From: Laguncularia racemosa
Taxonomy: Eukaryota; Streptophyta; Magnoliopsida; Myrtales; Combretaceae
Assembly (NCBI GenBank): GCA_037954665.1
Contig: JBBMOL010000038.1
Coordinates: forward strand, 3,410,001 to 3,474,000
Direction: 5' to 3'
DNA length: 64,000 nucleotides
Positions 34,946-46,778 of the stretch are shown here, one piece after another. Position 1 is the first letter of the stretch; every line of letters begins with the position of its first letter. The notes beneath the pieces are model-generated. The model was given only the letters and a program-made list of their open reading frames with translations, did not search any database and was not told the DNA's origin. The translations under genes were made by a program, and so were the position numbers.

Positions 34946-36376
34946 TGTTATGTTCTCTCTAAAGTATTTTGATGATAACAAAATATACTAAATGTTTTTA
35001 GTGAGTTCATTTAGTGTATAGGAATAATTATATTTATAATTTGATTAAGAGTTAGAAGATCAAAAAATAAATGAAGGAAAGTTATATTGTTTTTAATTAA
35101 GTAAAAAAGTGTTCATTATGAGGAATAACAAGAAATCAAGAGATAAGTCAGAAAGTGTTCATTATAAGGAATAATAGGAACTCAAAAGATAAGTCAGAAG
35201 GTATTGGTGTTACGAGTTTGTATGAACATAAAATATTTGTAAATTTAAGTTGGATGACTATCAATTTTAAAGACCCAGCTCTATAGGACAAATATCCATG
35301 GAGATTTAAGTGATTAATTTTGGAATTAAGAGATTTAGTTAAATTGTGATAAACTCATGATTGATTCCGCATATTCGGTTCTTCAATAAGAAGATCAGTA
35401 TTAAAAGGATTATATCAGATTTTTTAGAGATCATATATTTTTTGAATTCAAAATAAAATAAAGAGTTGTTAGATGTTCTATAAAATCAACAGGTGGTTGA
35501 TTTCATCAATAGATTTTGTGCAAATGACATATATCATGATATAATGATGCATCTTGACTATTTTAAACGAAAAATTTGACAAAATTTCTATATCATATTC
35601 TGAAAATTTTAGATTTAAATTCAAAATTCAGCGGATGACTTTAAATCTCTTGGAGTATTTTCAAATGTTCAAAGCAAGATCATGACAACGAACTTTCAAG
35701 TTAAAAACAGATCAACGAAATAGCTGTTACTTTTCAGTGAATAAATAAAGTCGAAGTTTAAAGATTCGAGTGACACAAGATGCAATATAAAACAATACAA
35801 CATTCTTTTATCAGAAAAGAGCATTATCAGAACTTAGAGACTAACTTAGATGCTACTTTATTTTTTACATATTTTTTATACTATAATCGAATTAATTTTT
35901 GGAGGAAATAAATTCTCATTTCCTCATTTACTTTTGATAATTCTTAAAAGATTGATATGTATATTAGTGAGAAGTTATTTGTAACTTTGTAGATCTGTAA
36001 ATAGCCTTAGAGATAGGCTAGATAGGCAAAGTAGGGTGTTTTGAAGCCAATGTGTTGGTAGACCAATTGCAATATCTCAAATTTATTTGGATTAGTGGAA
36101 TGATATCGGTGTGGAAGACCGAGTCCCTAGTAGTAGAGTTGAAAGAGAGGACTAATGCTTAAGATGGAACCTCTATAAATAGATTAGCCGATTCCCTTCT
36201 CTCTATCTTTTATTTGCTGTTTTATAATAGCTTGTAATTGTTTATAAATACTTATTTTCACGCTATAATTAAATTGAGTAGTCAAAATAGTTGTTTTTAA
36301 CTAGCAAATGTTTTTGAAAATTTAGCAAGTAATCAATTTATCCCTCCTATCTTGATTACTTAATTCAGGATGAACA
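34946..36376 (+). repeat. 3' LTR of the copia element (about 1431 bp)
   Basis: It starts TGTTATGTTCTCTC and ends GATGAACA, followed by the AATAT duplication at 36377-36381. It aligns with the 5' LTR over its whole length. It is shorter than the 5' LTR because of several deletions, one near 35285 where about 50 bases of the partner are absent. Confidence 0.9.
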
Positions 36377-37120
36377 AATATATCATTACCATTAATTCTT
36401 GTAGACACTCCATTTTTGCCATTCATCAAAATATATATATCAGATAAATAATAATGATTATTGAATTTTCATAAAAATAATCAATTCGAGGTTAAGTTTG
36501 GCCTAAACTAAGTTTATTATTTAAAATTAGTTTAGGCTAGCTTAGAAGGATAAATATAATTAATTTGCATTAAAAGATCGAGACATAAGCCAATGGCCTG
36601 ATTAGAAAACATACATATGCATTTCACGAGAGACCAGAATTTGAATACTCACTTACATGGTATGCGCAAAAAAATTTTTTAGATTGTGAAAAATGTGAGT
36701 TGAACCTACGATTTTCATCTTTTTCAACCTCTAGCTATGTTAATTTCACATAGTTTACTTTGTAACAAGCTCACTTTGAGCGCATTTTTTTTTTTTGTCT
36801 TTCATGCGATTCCACCCAAAATTATCGTGGAATCGTGTAATAGGCATAAGATACTATGAATTGAGCACAAGAACATGACTTAATTCATTCATTCAGAGCA
36901 TCAAATTGAATCTAAAAAATTAGGAAAAAAAAAATCGAGATACATGCCAATTTCAAATCCGAAGTGATAAGGCAAGAATTGAAACTTCCTCTCACTTAAA
37001 CATGCAAATTCGAATCCTATACAACCATTCCAACTAATCCTATCCCCCTAAATTGCCACTTGCCTTTAATTGGAGGAATATTCTGAACACCTTCCTCTTC
37101 GTCGAATCCCTCCATTAAAG
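36377..37120. other. Gene-free spacer
   Basis: AT-rich sequence with no recognisable gene or element ends, apart from the AATAT target duplication at 36377-36381. Confidence 0.45.
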
Positions 37121-37151
37121 ACTTGCCAAGCTTAATTCGAGCTTGGCAAGT
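37121..37151. repeat. Perfect hairpin, 12-bp arms and 7-base loop
   Basis: ACTTGCCAAGCT (37121-37132) and AGCTTGGCAAGT (37140-37151) are exact reverse complements around TAATTCG. A TATAAATA word follows at once (37151-37158), so the hairpin would lie just upstream of a possible TATA box on the plus strand. Confidence 0.9.
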
Positions 37152-37689
37152 ATAAATACACCCTCTAGCTTCTCATTCGGATGAACATCAATAAAAATCA
37201 CATCTAAAATCCTCTTTTGTCAAGCTAAACCTATGCTTTCCATCAACCTTCTATCTCTAAAAACAATAACTGACCCCCTTTCACTTTCTAAAAATCTACA
37301 CTTTTAGCCATCTTTGAGGAAAAATACCACCACCCTTAGATTCTCCATTAAAAAAAAAAAAACCCAAAAAACACTCTTCTTTAGCTCAAAACTACCAAGA
37401 GGAGTCTGAATTAGAGTGAACCAAATCTCTATTGTCAACCACCACCTGAATGAGCATCCTTCGTCGTGTCTGCTATCGCACCATCATCACCATCGGAATC
37501 ACCGTCATCAAAATCCAGGTGCCAACATACCCATCACCTCCAACAACCATTGAAAATCACTAAGCCCTCCAATTCTTATTCTGATCAATTCATTGAAGCC
37601 AGATCTAGATCTGCTGACCTGATCTAAACCCAACTTCGACCTAGGTTCATAGTCCTAGTTCATTTTTCATTTTTCATTTTTATTTTTAG

Positions 37690-38160
37690 GAGACATTTAG
37701 CTTTTAAAAAAAATAATAATAAAATTAAAATGTTATTTTTTTAAAGAAATTTTAGTTTTTATAATTTTTTCAAAGACATCTTAGCTTTTATGGTTTTATA
37801 TAAAAATTTATTTTTTAAAAGAAATTTTAATTTTATTTATGATTTCATAAAATAAAAAATAAAAAAAAAAGAAATTTTAAAGAATTTTAGCTGTTATGAT
37901 TTTATAAAAAAAAAGTTTTAAAGAAATTTTAGTTTTTTTGTTTGTTTTTTAGCCTTTATGATTTTATAAAATAAATGAATAGTTTTTTTGAAGAAATTTT
38001 ATTTATTTTTTATTTTTATGATTTTATTAAAAAATTTATTTTTTATTTTTATATATTTTTAAAACATTTTTAGTTTTTTTTTTTAAAATATTTTTTAAAG
38101 AAATTTTAGTTTTTTTTTTATAATTTTTTTGGACATTTTGGCTTTTATAAAATTTTTTAT
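37690..38160. repeat. Degenerate AT-rich minisatellite
   Basis: Worn repeats of a unit like AAAGAAATTTTAGTTTTTAT followed by GATTTTATAAAATAAA recur about eight times with irregular spacing of roughly 50-65 bases. Short open frames here (such as 38036-38239 minus) are products of the repeat and are not genes. Confidence 0.65.
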
Positions 38161-38934
38161 ATAAAAAAATTAAGAATTTAGAAAGATAATAAGTGCAAAC
38201 TGTGATAGGTTTGATATCAAACAGTGAGTATGTAGACACCTACAAGATAACCTCAAAAAAAAAAAAAAGATAGAATAATTTCTTTTATCTCTTCTATTAA
38301 ATTTTTTGAAAAATAAATTTGAATTTGGAAGGTTAAAGTAGTAAATGTAGTATTTTAAAAGATGGTCCCCAAACATTGAATCTTTGGTTTTCTAAATATA
38401 TATAAATGTATATTTTTCGCAAGATTAGTGACCAAGTTAAAATTAATACCCCTTTATTAATTCTAACTTGATTTTTTCTCTATCATAATCGAGTGGAAAC
38501 TCCTATTTTCAAAAAAGTATTTATTTTTTCTATCTTAGTCGATGACCTACATTAAATGAGCATAAGGTTTAGTATAAATCAAATTAGGAAAAAATTGGAA
38601 AAATTAGGCTTGAAAAGTCTTATATGAAAAATCATATTTCTAGTTTTATATTCATTTTGCTAAATTCTTTTGATTGAGATAACATTAAGATTTCTAAGAA
38701 AAACTTATAAATATAACCTTTTATTAACCATGGTTTCGGTTATAATTTTTATAAGACAAAACAATATAACCTTACTTAAAGTTGTTCAATCTAAGCTCTT
38801 AAATTGTACTTGTTTAAACATTAAACAAGAAATAAATCAAGAAATATAAGTCTCAAAAGCATATCACACAATCTCAAGAGCTAGTGGTGTTGAGATCAAA
38901 ATGGATTCAAACTTCTTCTAAAATAGCATTCGAT

Positions 38935-40140
38935 GCAATGTACATGGGCTTTGCTATAAAATTGGCTTTTATCTCTTACTTGGAATGCCTCTAACAAACA
39001 ACTCTATGATTTAGGTTAAATGCATAACATTATAGTGATTTAGAATCATCTTAGTTAGTTTAGGAACTAACATTAGTATAGCCTCTAATAGCTAGTTCCT
39101 CATCTCTTCCATACATTAGAAGCAATTTTTTTATTATTCTCAAGTACTTAAGAGCAGTCTTAATTGTAGTCTAGTGATCCTCACTTAGGTCAGCATAATA
39201 TCTACTTGTACATTTGACAACATATATATCATGTTATACATTATAGACCCAATTTTTTAATCATACAATACTTTGTCCATATTATCCTCTCTACTAGTAT
39301 CTTAGACACATTGCCATAGAGAGATGTATACTATGTGACATGTACAAAAAGACTTCTCTTGAAATTTTACATACTAAATCTATTTAATACCTTTTTGATG
39401 TATGTGCTTTGACTTAATCTAAGTAGCTTTTTGAATCTATCTCGATATATTTTAATTTCTAAGATATAGGCTAATTCTTCTATATCTTTCATAGAGAAGC
39501 ACTTACTTAACCAAGCATTGGTAGGCTCTAAGGTTGATATATTATTTCTATTTAGAAACATATCATCAAGGTATAAGACTAGGAACACAATCATGTCCTT
39601 ATTCACTTCTTGTAGACACAAGGCTATCTTGGATTTTTAGATGGCTAAATTCCTTGATTGCTAGATCAATATCAGATTCTTGCTTTAAGAAACTTGCTTC
39701 AACCTATAAATGAACTTCTTGAGAATACATATTTTATTGGCATTCTTGGACATTATAAAACAAGTACTTTGTACCATATATACTTCCTCCTTTAACTTTC
39801 CATTTAGAAAAGTCATTTTGGCATCTATTTGTCAAATTCCATAATTCTTATAAGTTGCTATTGTATGCATAATCTCGATGGACCTAAGCATTGCTATTGG
39901 CAAGAAAGTTTGATCATAATCAATTTTATGATTTTGTATGAAACCTATTGCTACTAACCTATCCTTTAAGATACTTGCATTTCCATTCATGATTGTCTTT
40001 TCTTTTAAAAACTCATTTTACACTATAAATTTTATCCCAACTAGTATATCTGCCAAACCTCATATTTGGTTTGTGTACATGAAGTCCATCTAAGGTTTCT
40101 AGCTTCCAACCATTTCTTAGAGCTTGGTAAAGCAATTACT
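38935..40140 (-). pseudogene. Ty1/copia pol relic, copy B
   Basis: It carries the same blocks as copy A on the minus strand, with the clearest open part at 39621-39367 (VFLVLYLDDMFLNRNNI, MKDIEELAYILEIKIYRD, LSQSTYIKKVLNRFSM). It keeps the uninterrupted order EELAIRGYTN followed by a DDSKS block, which copy A has lost to an inverted insertion. It ends at 38935, about 220 bases earlier in pol than copy A. Confidence 0.8.
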
Positions 40141-40620
40141 TGATTTATTAGTTATTATATTTATATAATATGAGGAAAAAAGTTTTTATATTCTAATATG
40201 TCATTCATTAGTTGCTTATATATATAAGAAAATCTTATATATTTTGTCCATCTAATAGACCCTATCTAAAAATGTACTTTTAAAACAAGTTCAACCTTAA
40301 TGAAATTGCTGAAAGTGATCTTTGTTCATTAAAAGACACCATGGGAAAGCAGTATTTTATAAGCAAGTTGACCAGCGAAAGGATAAGAGATGACACAAAT
40401 ATATAAATTATAGTTGCCAGATAATTTGTACATTTGATCAATAAAATAAACAAAGCTATTTAATTTCCTGCTGACTTTAGGCCATGTGATTGATATTCTA
40501 AGAAATTTCTATTCATCATTAATTCGACTGTAGCAGGGAAATCATCGCCATCAACACAGCAACATATAAAAAACTAGATTTTTGACTGGGTGGTTTTGTA
40601 ACAAGAGTCAACAGCTAAAA
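38935..40620. repeat. Dispersed direct repeat, copy B of the chimeric segment
   Basis: Partner of 24306-26010. Similarity runs from GCAATGTACATGGG at 38935 through the copia relic and the unidentified 480-bp part to AACAAGAGTCAACAGC near 40615. It lies 14.6 kb from copy A, with the complete copia element between them. Confidence 0.85.
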
Positions 40621-41054
40621 TTGGTCATTGGGAACAAAGAATAATAAAAAGTGCTTTACAAGTCCTCTTGGAGAGACATTTTACGATCGTGAAGTGGTGG
40701 GGGCGGCTTGAATTCCATATCAAGCTTTTTTTTTCTTTTTTCTTTTTACCTTTATATATTTAGTTTTTGCTGCAATTTATTTGATTATTGCTTGTTGTTG
40801 TTTATTTTACATTAGGCTTGTTAATTAAACCTAATCTATTCAAATATTTTTTGTACAAGTTCGATAAAAACATAATAATTCAAAAATTCAATTATCAACT
40901 TAGACTTTGAGTCTTATGTGACTAATTAAATAGAAGCATAGCATGATTGTTTTGCTAACTAAAAGAGAAAGGGGAAAAAAATTTGAACTGTACATCCAAT
41001 TCAGTTTTTATCAATAATACCCAAGTGATTTTAATATATGAAAGATAAATGGGT

Positions 41055-41400
41055 CCTATTTTTGTGGAAAAAGCAGAATTGTTAGCAATTCAAGTAGGAC
41101 TTGAACTCTAAGGATCTTCATTTATAAATTGAAGTTGAATCAAACTCTAATTTAATTATTCAATGGTTTAACAAGAGTTGCACTCATTGGGATTTAATTA
41201 ATGAAGTCAAGTTTACTCAGTCCCTTCTCATTTGTACAAAAGCTTCCTATGTACATGTTTATAGAGGTCAATGGACATATTCTCTAGCAAACAAAGCTAA
41301 AATTTCTTGTTATGATGTTTTTTTTTTTTTTTTTTCTTTCTTGTCTTTAGATTTTTTTTGTAGTGGCTTTACATAGTTGGATAGAATACGATGCTTTTCC
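41055..41400 (+). pseudogene. RNase H-like domain fragment (RVT_3 type)
   Basis: The plus strand reads KAELLAIQVGLEL, then after a one-base shift IEVESNSNLIIQWFNKS, HWDLINEV and a SYVHVYRGQWTYSLANKAK end. This order (substrate-contact helix, VESDS-like acidic motif, HVYR, ANxxA) is that of the RNase H domain found alone or at the end of plant LINE proteins. Stops break it. The rest of a LINE is not visible around it. Confidence 0.55.
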
Positions 41401-43413
41401 ATTGGTTTATAAATAAATTCTTGTATTTTATAAATTCTAGAATGATTGGCCTTATCCTCTATCTGGAGTATTAGGTCCTTTAGAGGGAAGAAGAAGAAGA
41501 ACTGATTTCACTAGTGAGGTTTAAGTGTGAATAAGATATCTATTATAAATGGATTCTCTTAAGAGTAAGAAAATGAACTTGTTACAACTTATATCCAGTA
41601 ATATCCTATTTCATTAGTAGGTTTCAAATGGATTTTGAATATCACATGGTTGGTTTCAAGTGCAATCGTCGGGAATTTGTTTTCATAGAGTTGATTACAT
41701 GTATAATATTCTCATATTCTATATCCTCTAAACTTATACTTTAAGGTATATAAAATATAGATTTTAAAGTATCTTATATCCTTTTTGTAAAAATTATCAG
41801 GGTAAAATAGATTAATCATCTCGATAAATTTTATGAATTATATTGATATTTCACTTTTTTGAAATATAATACTTACTTTTTATTTTTGCTACACCATCCC
41901 ACTTTATGTATGTATGTATAATAATAATTAAATTAATAACAATAAATTAAAAATTTTAGTAATGAATATTTTGTTTTACATAATCCTATTCATAATTAAA
42001 TATTTTTATTCTTATTTTTTGGTTATTTTTGCTTAGGTAAAATAGGCATATAGAGATTGAAAAATACTTATTTATTTATTTAAAATTTTGGGTTCTAAAA
42101 ACTTGAACTCAAAGACAGAGATTAAAATTAGATCCACATGAAACAAATACCAAAAAAGAAAAAAAAAAGTACCTATAATTTTTCTTTTTGCTTAATATTT
42201 CGACTTTTTGTCTCTTTCTTTTGTCACGAGACTTCCTTGGTCACATCAACAGTGTTGGATTCATCATGCGAATTTGGATAAGGACTCTGATTTTGATCCA
42301 ATCTTGAACGGTGTAGAGGAAGTGTTGACATTATGATCTGAAATCAACAATGGCAGAATGATTTTCACCACCAACATTCGTGCCCCCTAATTAAGGCATG
42401 AGGCCATAAAAATAAGATAATCTCTTTTTGTGCGACTATTCTCAGGGTAAATTTTCTACAAATCTAGATGGATGCTAGCTTTTGAATAGTAAGCAAACTG
42501 GTTATTTATGATCACACTCCAAATGTCCTTTAAAGTCATCCACCCTATTCGTGTCGAAATGAAAAAAAAAAAAATAAAGAAAGAAAAAGAAAAAGAAAAA
42601 GGATGAAGATTGATAGGAAAAAATATTGTAATTAGCAACCTATGTGAATAGTGTGCAAACATTAAAGTTCCGAAAACATAAGTGAATAGTGGAAATGAAA
42701 TAAATTAAAATATTTCAATGTTAGGGTTTATTTCTTTTCCCCTCAGAATTGAAAAAAAAAAAAATGAATGAACATAGAAGACAATTAATATGAAAATAAT
42801 AAAATTACTCCAAATAACAATGTTCATCTACATAACATAAGATAACTTTATTAAATATTAACCCTTTTTTTTCTTTATTTGCTTTTTGTAGTACGAATAA
42901 GACAAAGAAAATGAAAATATATTCCTTCTATTTTCTTTCTAAATTCCCAAATAAAAGATAAAAATTATACTCACCTCTACCTGTGATTTTCCACTTATTT
43001 ATCTTCTATTAAAACATAACTTGTATTTTTATGCTTTTATAATTTATTAACTTGTACTTGTCTTTTTATAAATACATGATTTTCTCCCCATTAAGCAATT
43101 GTTGGTGCTCAATAAAAAATGATACTTGGCACGCTTAAGTTCCTCCAATCGAACCTTAAGTCATACATATCTTACTCGAAACCTTAAATAAGTTAAAATA
43201 ATACACTCTCTTCACCTTCAGGATCCTAAATTCATAAGTTCTTGAGTGTGTTATTTTTATTTGATTTGGGGTTTATAAATAAGTAAGCATGATTTAGGGT
43301 CCTATTGGGGGAACTCAGGTGTATTATAAACCGTTGTTAATTGAGGATAAGTGATTATTAAATGGAGAGTAAAATAGATCGTATGTTTAGACAAGAAAGA
43401 TAAATTAAAAATC
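41400..43413. other. AT-rich gene-free stretch
   Basis: No domain, RNA gene or element ends were recognised. Long A- and T-runs are frequent. Confidence 0.45.
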
Positions 43414-43418
43414 GGTAA

Positions 43419-44048
43419 TGATGCGGGCATCGTGGAGAACACAGAAGCTTACACTGCCTAAGGGCACGACTGTGTATGCGACCATGTATAACTTACACGA
43501 CCTAAAGGCACGGCCAGCGACACAACCGTGTGTTCCAGTAGAATTCTCACAAAAGCTTACATGGCCTAAAGGCACGGCCGTGTATATGACCGTGTACTGT
43601 GTTCATCACATGTCCAGAAACATACACGGCCTAGAGGCACGGCCGTGTATGAGACTGTGTACTGCGCTCGCTACATGCCCAGAAACATACACGGCCTAGA
43701 GGCACGGCCGTGTATGCGATAGTGTACTGTGCCCGCTACAGGCCCAGAAACATACACGGCCTCGAGGCACGGCCGTGTATGCGACCGATTATAGACGTGT
43801 ATTTTATTATTTATTTCCACGTGTACGTATAGATATTTCCCTTTTAGATATTTTACGGGGAAATATAAATACTCTTTTGTCAGATAAGCTAGGGTTACGT
43901 TTTTACTACACTTTGAATACATTTGAGAGAGAATTATCTCCTTTACCGGTTGTGCGCAACCAGAATTTGGCATCAAAGAATATTTCTTTGTTGTTGTGAA
44001 ACCAATCCATATTTGAATTCGTTTCGTTACGCTTTCCTCGCTGCGTCA
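43419..44048 (+). repeat. 5' LTR of the Ty3/gypsy element (630 bp)
   Basis: It starts TGATGCGGGCATCG and ends CTCGCTGCGTCA. It has the same length as the 3' LTR, with about 30 differences counted by eye (about 95% identity) and no indels. A TATA-like TATAAAT lies at 43864-43870. The first 400 bases are repeat units with ACACGGCC/GGCCGTGT inverted words, with a clear 65-bp period at 43621, 43686 and 43751. The base before it begins a near match (GGTAA) to the AGTAA after the 3' LTR. Confidence 0.95.
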
Positions 44049-44050
44049 GT

Positions 44051-44062
44051 TGGTATCAGAGC
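44051..44062 (+). other. Primer-binding site, initiator Met tRNA type
   Basis: TGGTATCAGAGC lies two bases after the 5' LTR and matches the complement of the initiator Met tRNA 3' end. Confidence 0.9.
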
Positions 44063-44081
44063 AAGGCAATTTCCTACGGAG

Positions 44082-45035
44082 ATGTCGGCTAACGGTGGTG
44101 TTGATGGCGGTCGCGTCCTCGACCTTGATCGAGATGCGGAAGTCCAAGGAGCCAATCGATGGGCTCCGAGGGCAGTGGTTGAAACCATGGAGCAGAGGCT
44201 TGGGCGTGTAGAACAACGCCTGGAGAATCTGGTGGCGCGGGTCAACGCCGTGGTGATGGACCACGACGGTCACAGAGGTATTGTTGGGAATCGACCGGGG
44301 GTAGCAGTTGCTCGCGGCGGCCTTATCAATGACTTTGTTGCCGGAAACCAATGGAACCAGAGAATTGACGGAAGCTCCTCTGAGGAAGAGGACGGAATTT
44401 TGCAGAGGAGGGAACAACCACCGAGAAGGGGTGGTGTCGCTGGCGGCGGAAGATTTCATGGAATGGATGACCTGAATGAACCGGCCTATGGTGGTGGATA
44501 TCGACGGAATCACCAAGGGTTCGACCATGCTGATGGCGGAGACTTCCGTCTTAAGGTAGACATCCCTTCTTTTAATGGCAATTTGAATATAGAAGAGTTT
44601 TTGGATTGGCTGGCAGAGGTCGATAGGTTCTTCGACTATATGGAAGTTCCTGAGGAGAGAAGGGTGAGAATGGTTGCTTGCAGATTGAAAGGCGGGACGT
44701 CTGCATGGTGGGATCAATTGCAGCATCGTAGACAAAGGGAAGGGCGGCAACCTATTAGGTCATGGTACCGCATGAGGAATCTGCTACAACGAGATTTCTT
44801 GCCACCCGATTACGAGCAAATTCTTTTCCAACAGTATCAGCGGTGCCGACAAGGGCAGAGGTCGGTGCATGAATACACTGCGGAATTTATGAGGTTAGCG
44901 GAGAGAAACGATTTAAGGGAAACTGAGGGTCAACAGGTGGCACGGTTTGTAGACGGGTTGAAGCCTCAGATAAGAGATAAGATAGGGGTGACGGTGTTTC
45001 GAACCGTAAATGAAGCAACGAACTTGGCTCTCTGA
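44082..45035 (+). pseudogene. gypsy gag (capsid part)
   Basis: ATG at 44082 (MSANGGVDGG) is the likely start; the frame is open further upstream but lies in the LTR there. A coiled-coil stretch (METMEQRLGRVEQRLENLVARVNAV-like, about residues 30-55) is followed by the retrotransposon gag domain. That domain begins at FRLKVDIPSFNGNLNIEEFL and includes RLKGGTSAWWDQL and VHEYTAEFMRLAERND. A TGA at 45033-45035 stops it; the next in-frame ATG is at 45042 and the same frame runs on into the zinc knuckle. The stop is therefore a single point change within a gag-pol reading frame. Confidence 0.88.
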
Positions 45036-45041
45036 GCGGAA

Positions 45042-46778
45042 ATGATGATACAAGAACAGAGCGTAAGGTTTGGAGGTAGTAAAAGGACTTACACTTACGA
45101 AAGTCCTGGTAATAATAGTAAAGGAACTGGTGAGAGACCTAGAGGAGTGGTTGAGAAACTAGCGGGAAGTATGGATAGGAGAGAAGACAAGGCGGAAGGA
45201 AAGAGACCGGTGGAGAATAGAGACACCCCAAGGCAAAACAATCCATATGCCAAGCCGATACTGGGAAAATGTTATAGATGTAATCAGCCGGGGCATCGAT
45301 CAAATGAGTGCCCAAATAGACGCACCGTAAACATTGTCGAGAGGGAAGAGGAGGAAGAAGTGTGTTGTGAACCAGACGGTGATGAAGAGTACTATGAGGA
45401 GGTTGATGATGGGGTAGAACCTAATTACGTAATTAGGAGGATGATGTTAGCACCGAAACAAGAGGATAGCTCACAACGACACCAATTGTTTCGCACTAGG
45501 TGCACGATTGGTGGGAGAGTGTTTGACTTGATCATTGACAGTGGGAGTTGTGAAAACATCATTGGGAAGGAAGTTGTGAAGAAGCTCCAATTACCTACAG
45601 AGAAGCATCCAAGTCCGTACACCATCGGATGGATCAAAGCGGCAGAACGAATAGAGGTGAAGGAGAGATGTAGAGTTCCTTTCTCGATCGGCAAATATCG
45701 AGATAAAGTGTACTGCGACATCGTCGATATGGATGCTTGTCACTTGCTGTTCGGGCGTCCTTGGCAATTTGATGTAGATGCCCAACATGCAGGGAAGGAG
45801 AACAAGTATAGGTTGGAGAAGGAGGGGGTGAAGTATACACTAATGCCACTAACGGATAAGCGACAAAAAATCCAGAAGGTGGAAGGGAAGTCCTTTCTTA
45901 CGATCACCCAATCAGAAAGGGAGATGACCGAAGACATCAAGGAGTCCCGCTTGATGCATGCCCTAGTAGTGAAAATGGCGGGAGAGGACATGAGTAACGC
46001 AGAGATGCCGGAAGAAGTGAAGGAATTACTAGAGGAATTCAGAGAAGTCGTTCCGGAAGACTTACCGGAGGGATTACCTCCATTGCGAGACATCCAGCAT
46101 CACATTGACTTGGTGCCGGGAGCTAGTCTTCCCAACCTCCCTCACTACCGGATGAGTCCCAAGGAAACGGAGATCTTACAGGAAAAAGTCCAGGACTTGC
46201 TCGATAAAGGATTCATTCGAGATAGCTTGAGTCCCTGTGCCGTACCAGCATTACTAACACCTAAGAAGGATGGGAGTTGGAGGATGTGCGTGGATAGCCG
46301 AGCGATCAACAAAATCACCATTGGGTACGAATTCCCAATACCTCACATTGAGGACATGTTGGATCGGCTGAGTGGAGCAGTGGTGTTCTCCAAAATAGAC
46401 CTTCGAAGCGGGTACCATCAAATTCGGGTCAGACCTGGGGATGAGTGGAAGACCGCCTTCAAGACGAAAGAGGGACTATACGAATGGATGGTCATGCCGT
46501 TCGGGCTCAGCAATGCACCGAGTACCTTCATGCGCGTGATGAATCAGGTACTTAAAACCTTCATAGGCCGACTTGTTGTCGTATATTTTGATGACATATT
46601 AGTATATAGCAAGACTCGGGAGGAACATCTAGTGCATTTGAAGGATGTTTTGATAGTGCTGAAAGGGAACAAACTATATGCTAATCTCAAGAAGTGTGTG
46701 TTTATGTCATCAAAGCTGTTATTTTTGGGATTCATAGTGAGTGGGGAAGGAATCATGGTGGATGAGGATAAGGTATGA
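45042..46778 (+). pseudogene. gypsy gag end, protease and reverse transcriptase
   Basis: This 578-residue frame continues gag. The zinc knuckle CYRCNQPGHRSNEC is at residues 77-90, an acidic linker follows, and the aspartic protease site IIDSGS is at 164-169. The reverse transcriptase starts near 345, with PKKDGSWRMCVDSRAINKIT at 408-427, FSKIDLRSGYHQI at 449-461 and the catalytic YFDD at 515-518. It ends at a TGA (46776-46778) within the linker before the RNase H domain, where the sequence continues in frame (AIRDWPTPK). No domain is missing, so the only damage seen is point mutation. Confidence 0.9.

Larger units (their letters stand above)
26438..36376 (+). mobile_element. Ty1/copia LTR retrotransposon, complete in outline but dead
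   Basis: All structural parts are present: AATAT target duplications, two LTRs (26438-27922 and 34946-36376), a primer-binding site for initiator Met tRNA (27925-27936), gag, protease, integrase and reverse transcriptase relics in copia order, and a purine-rich tract before the 3' LTR (34930-34945). The core of the integrase gene is mostly missing and many stops are present. A 2.1 kb solo LTR is inserted in gag (28802-30903). LTR divergence and an LTR length difference mean the insertion is old. Confidence 0.92.

Noticed and set aside
43418..43699. Open frame of 93 codons in the gypsy 5' LTR (and its twin at 48645-48926)
   Set aside because: It is a by-product of the GC-rich repeat units in the LTR; both copies lie wholly in LTR repeats and have no domain.
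44046..44750. 234-codon minus-strand frame opposite gypsy gag
   Set aside because: It is the antisense shadow of the gag frame; no known domain and no promoter.
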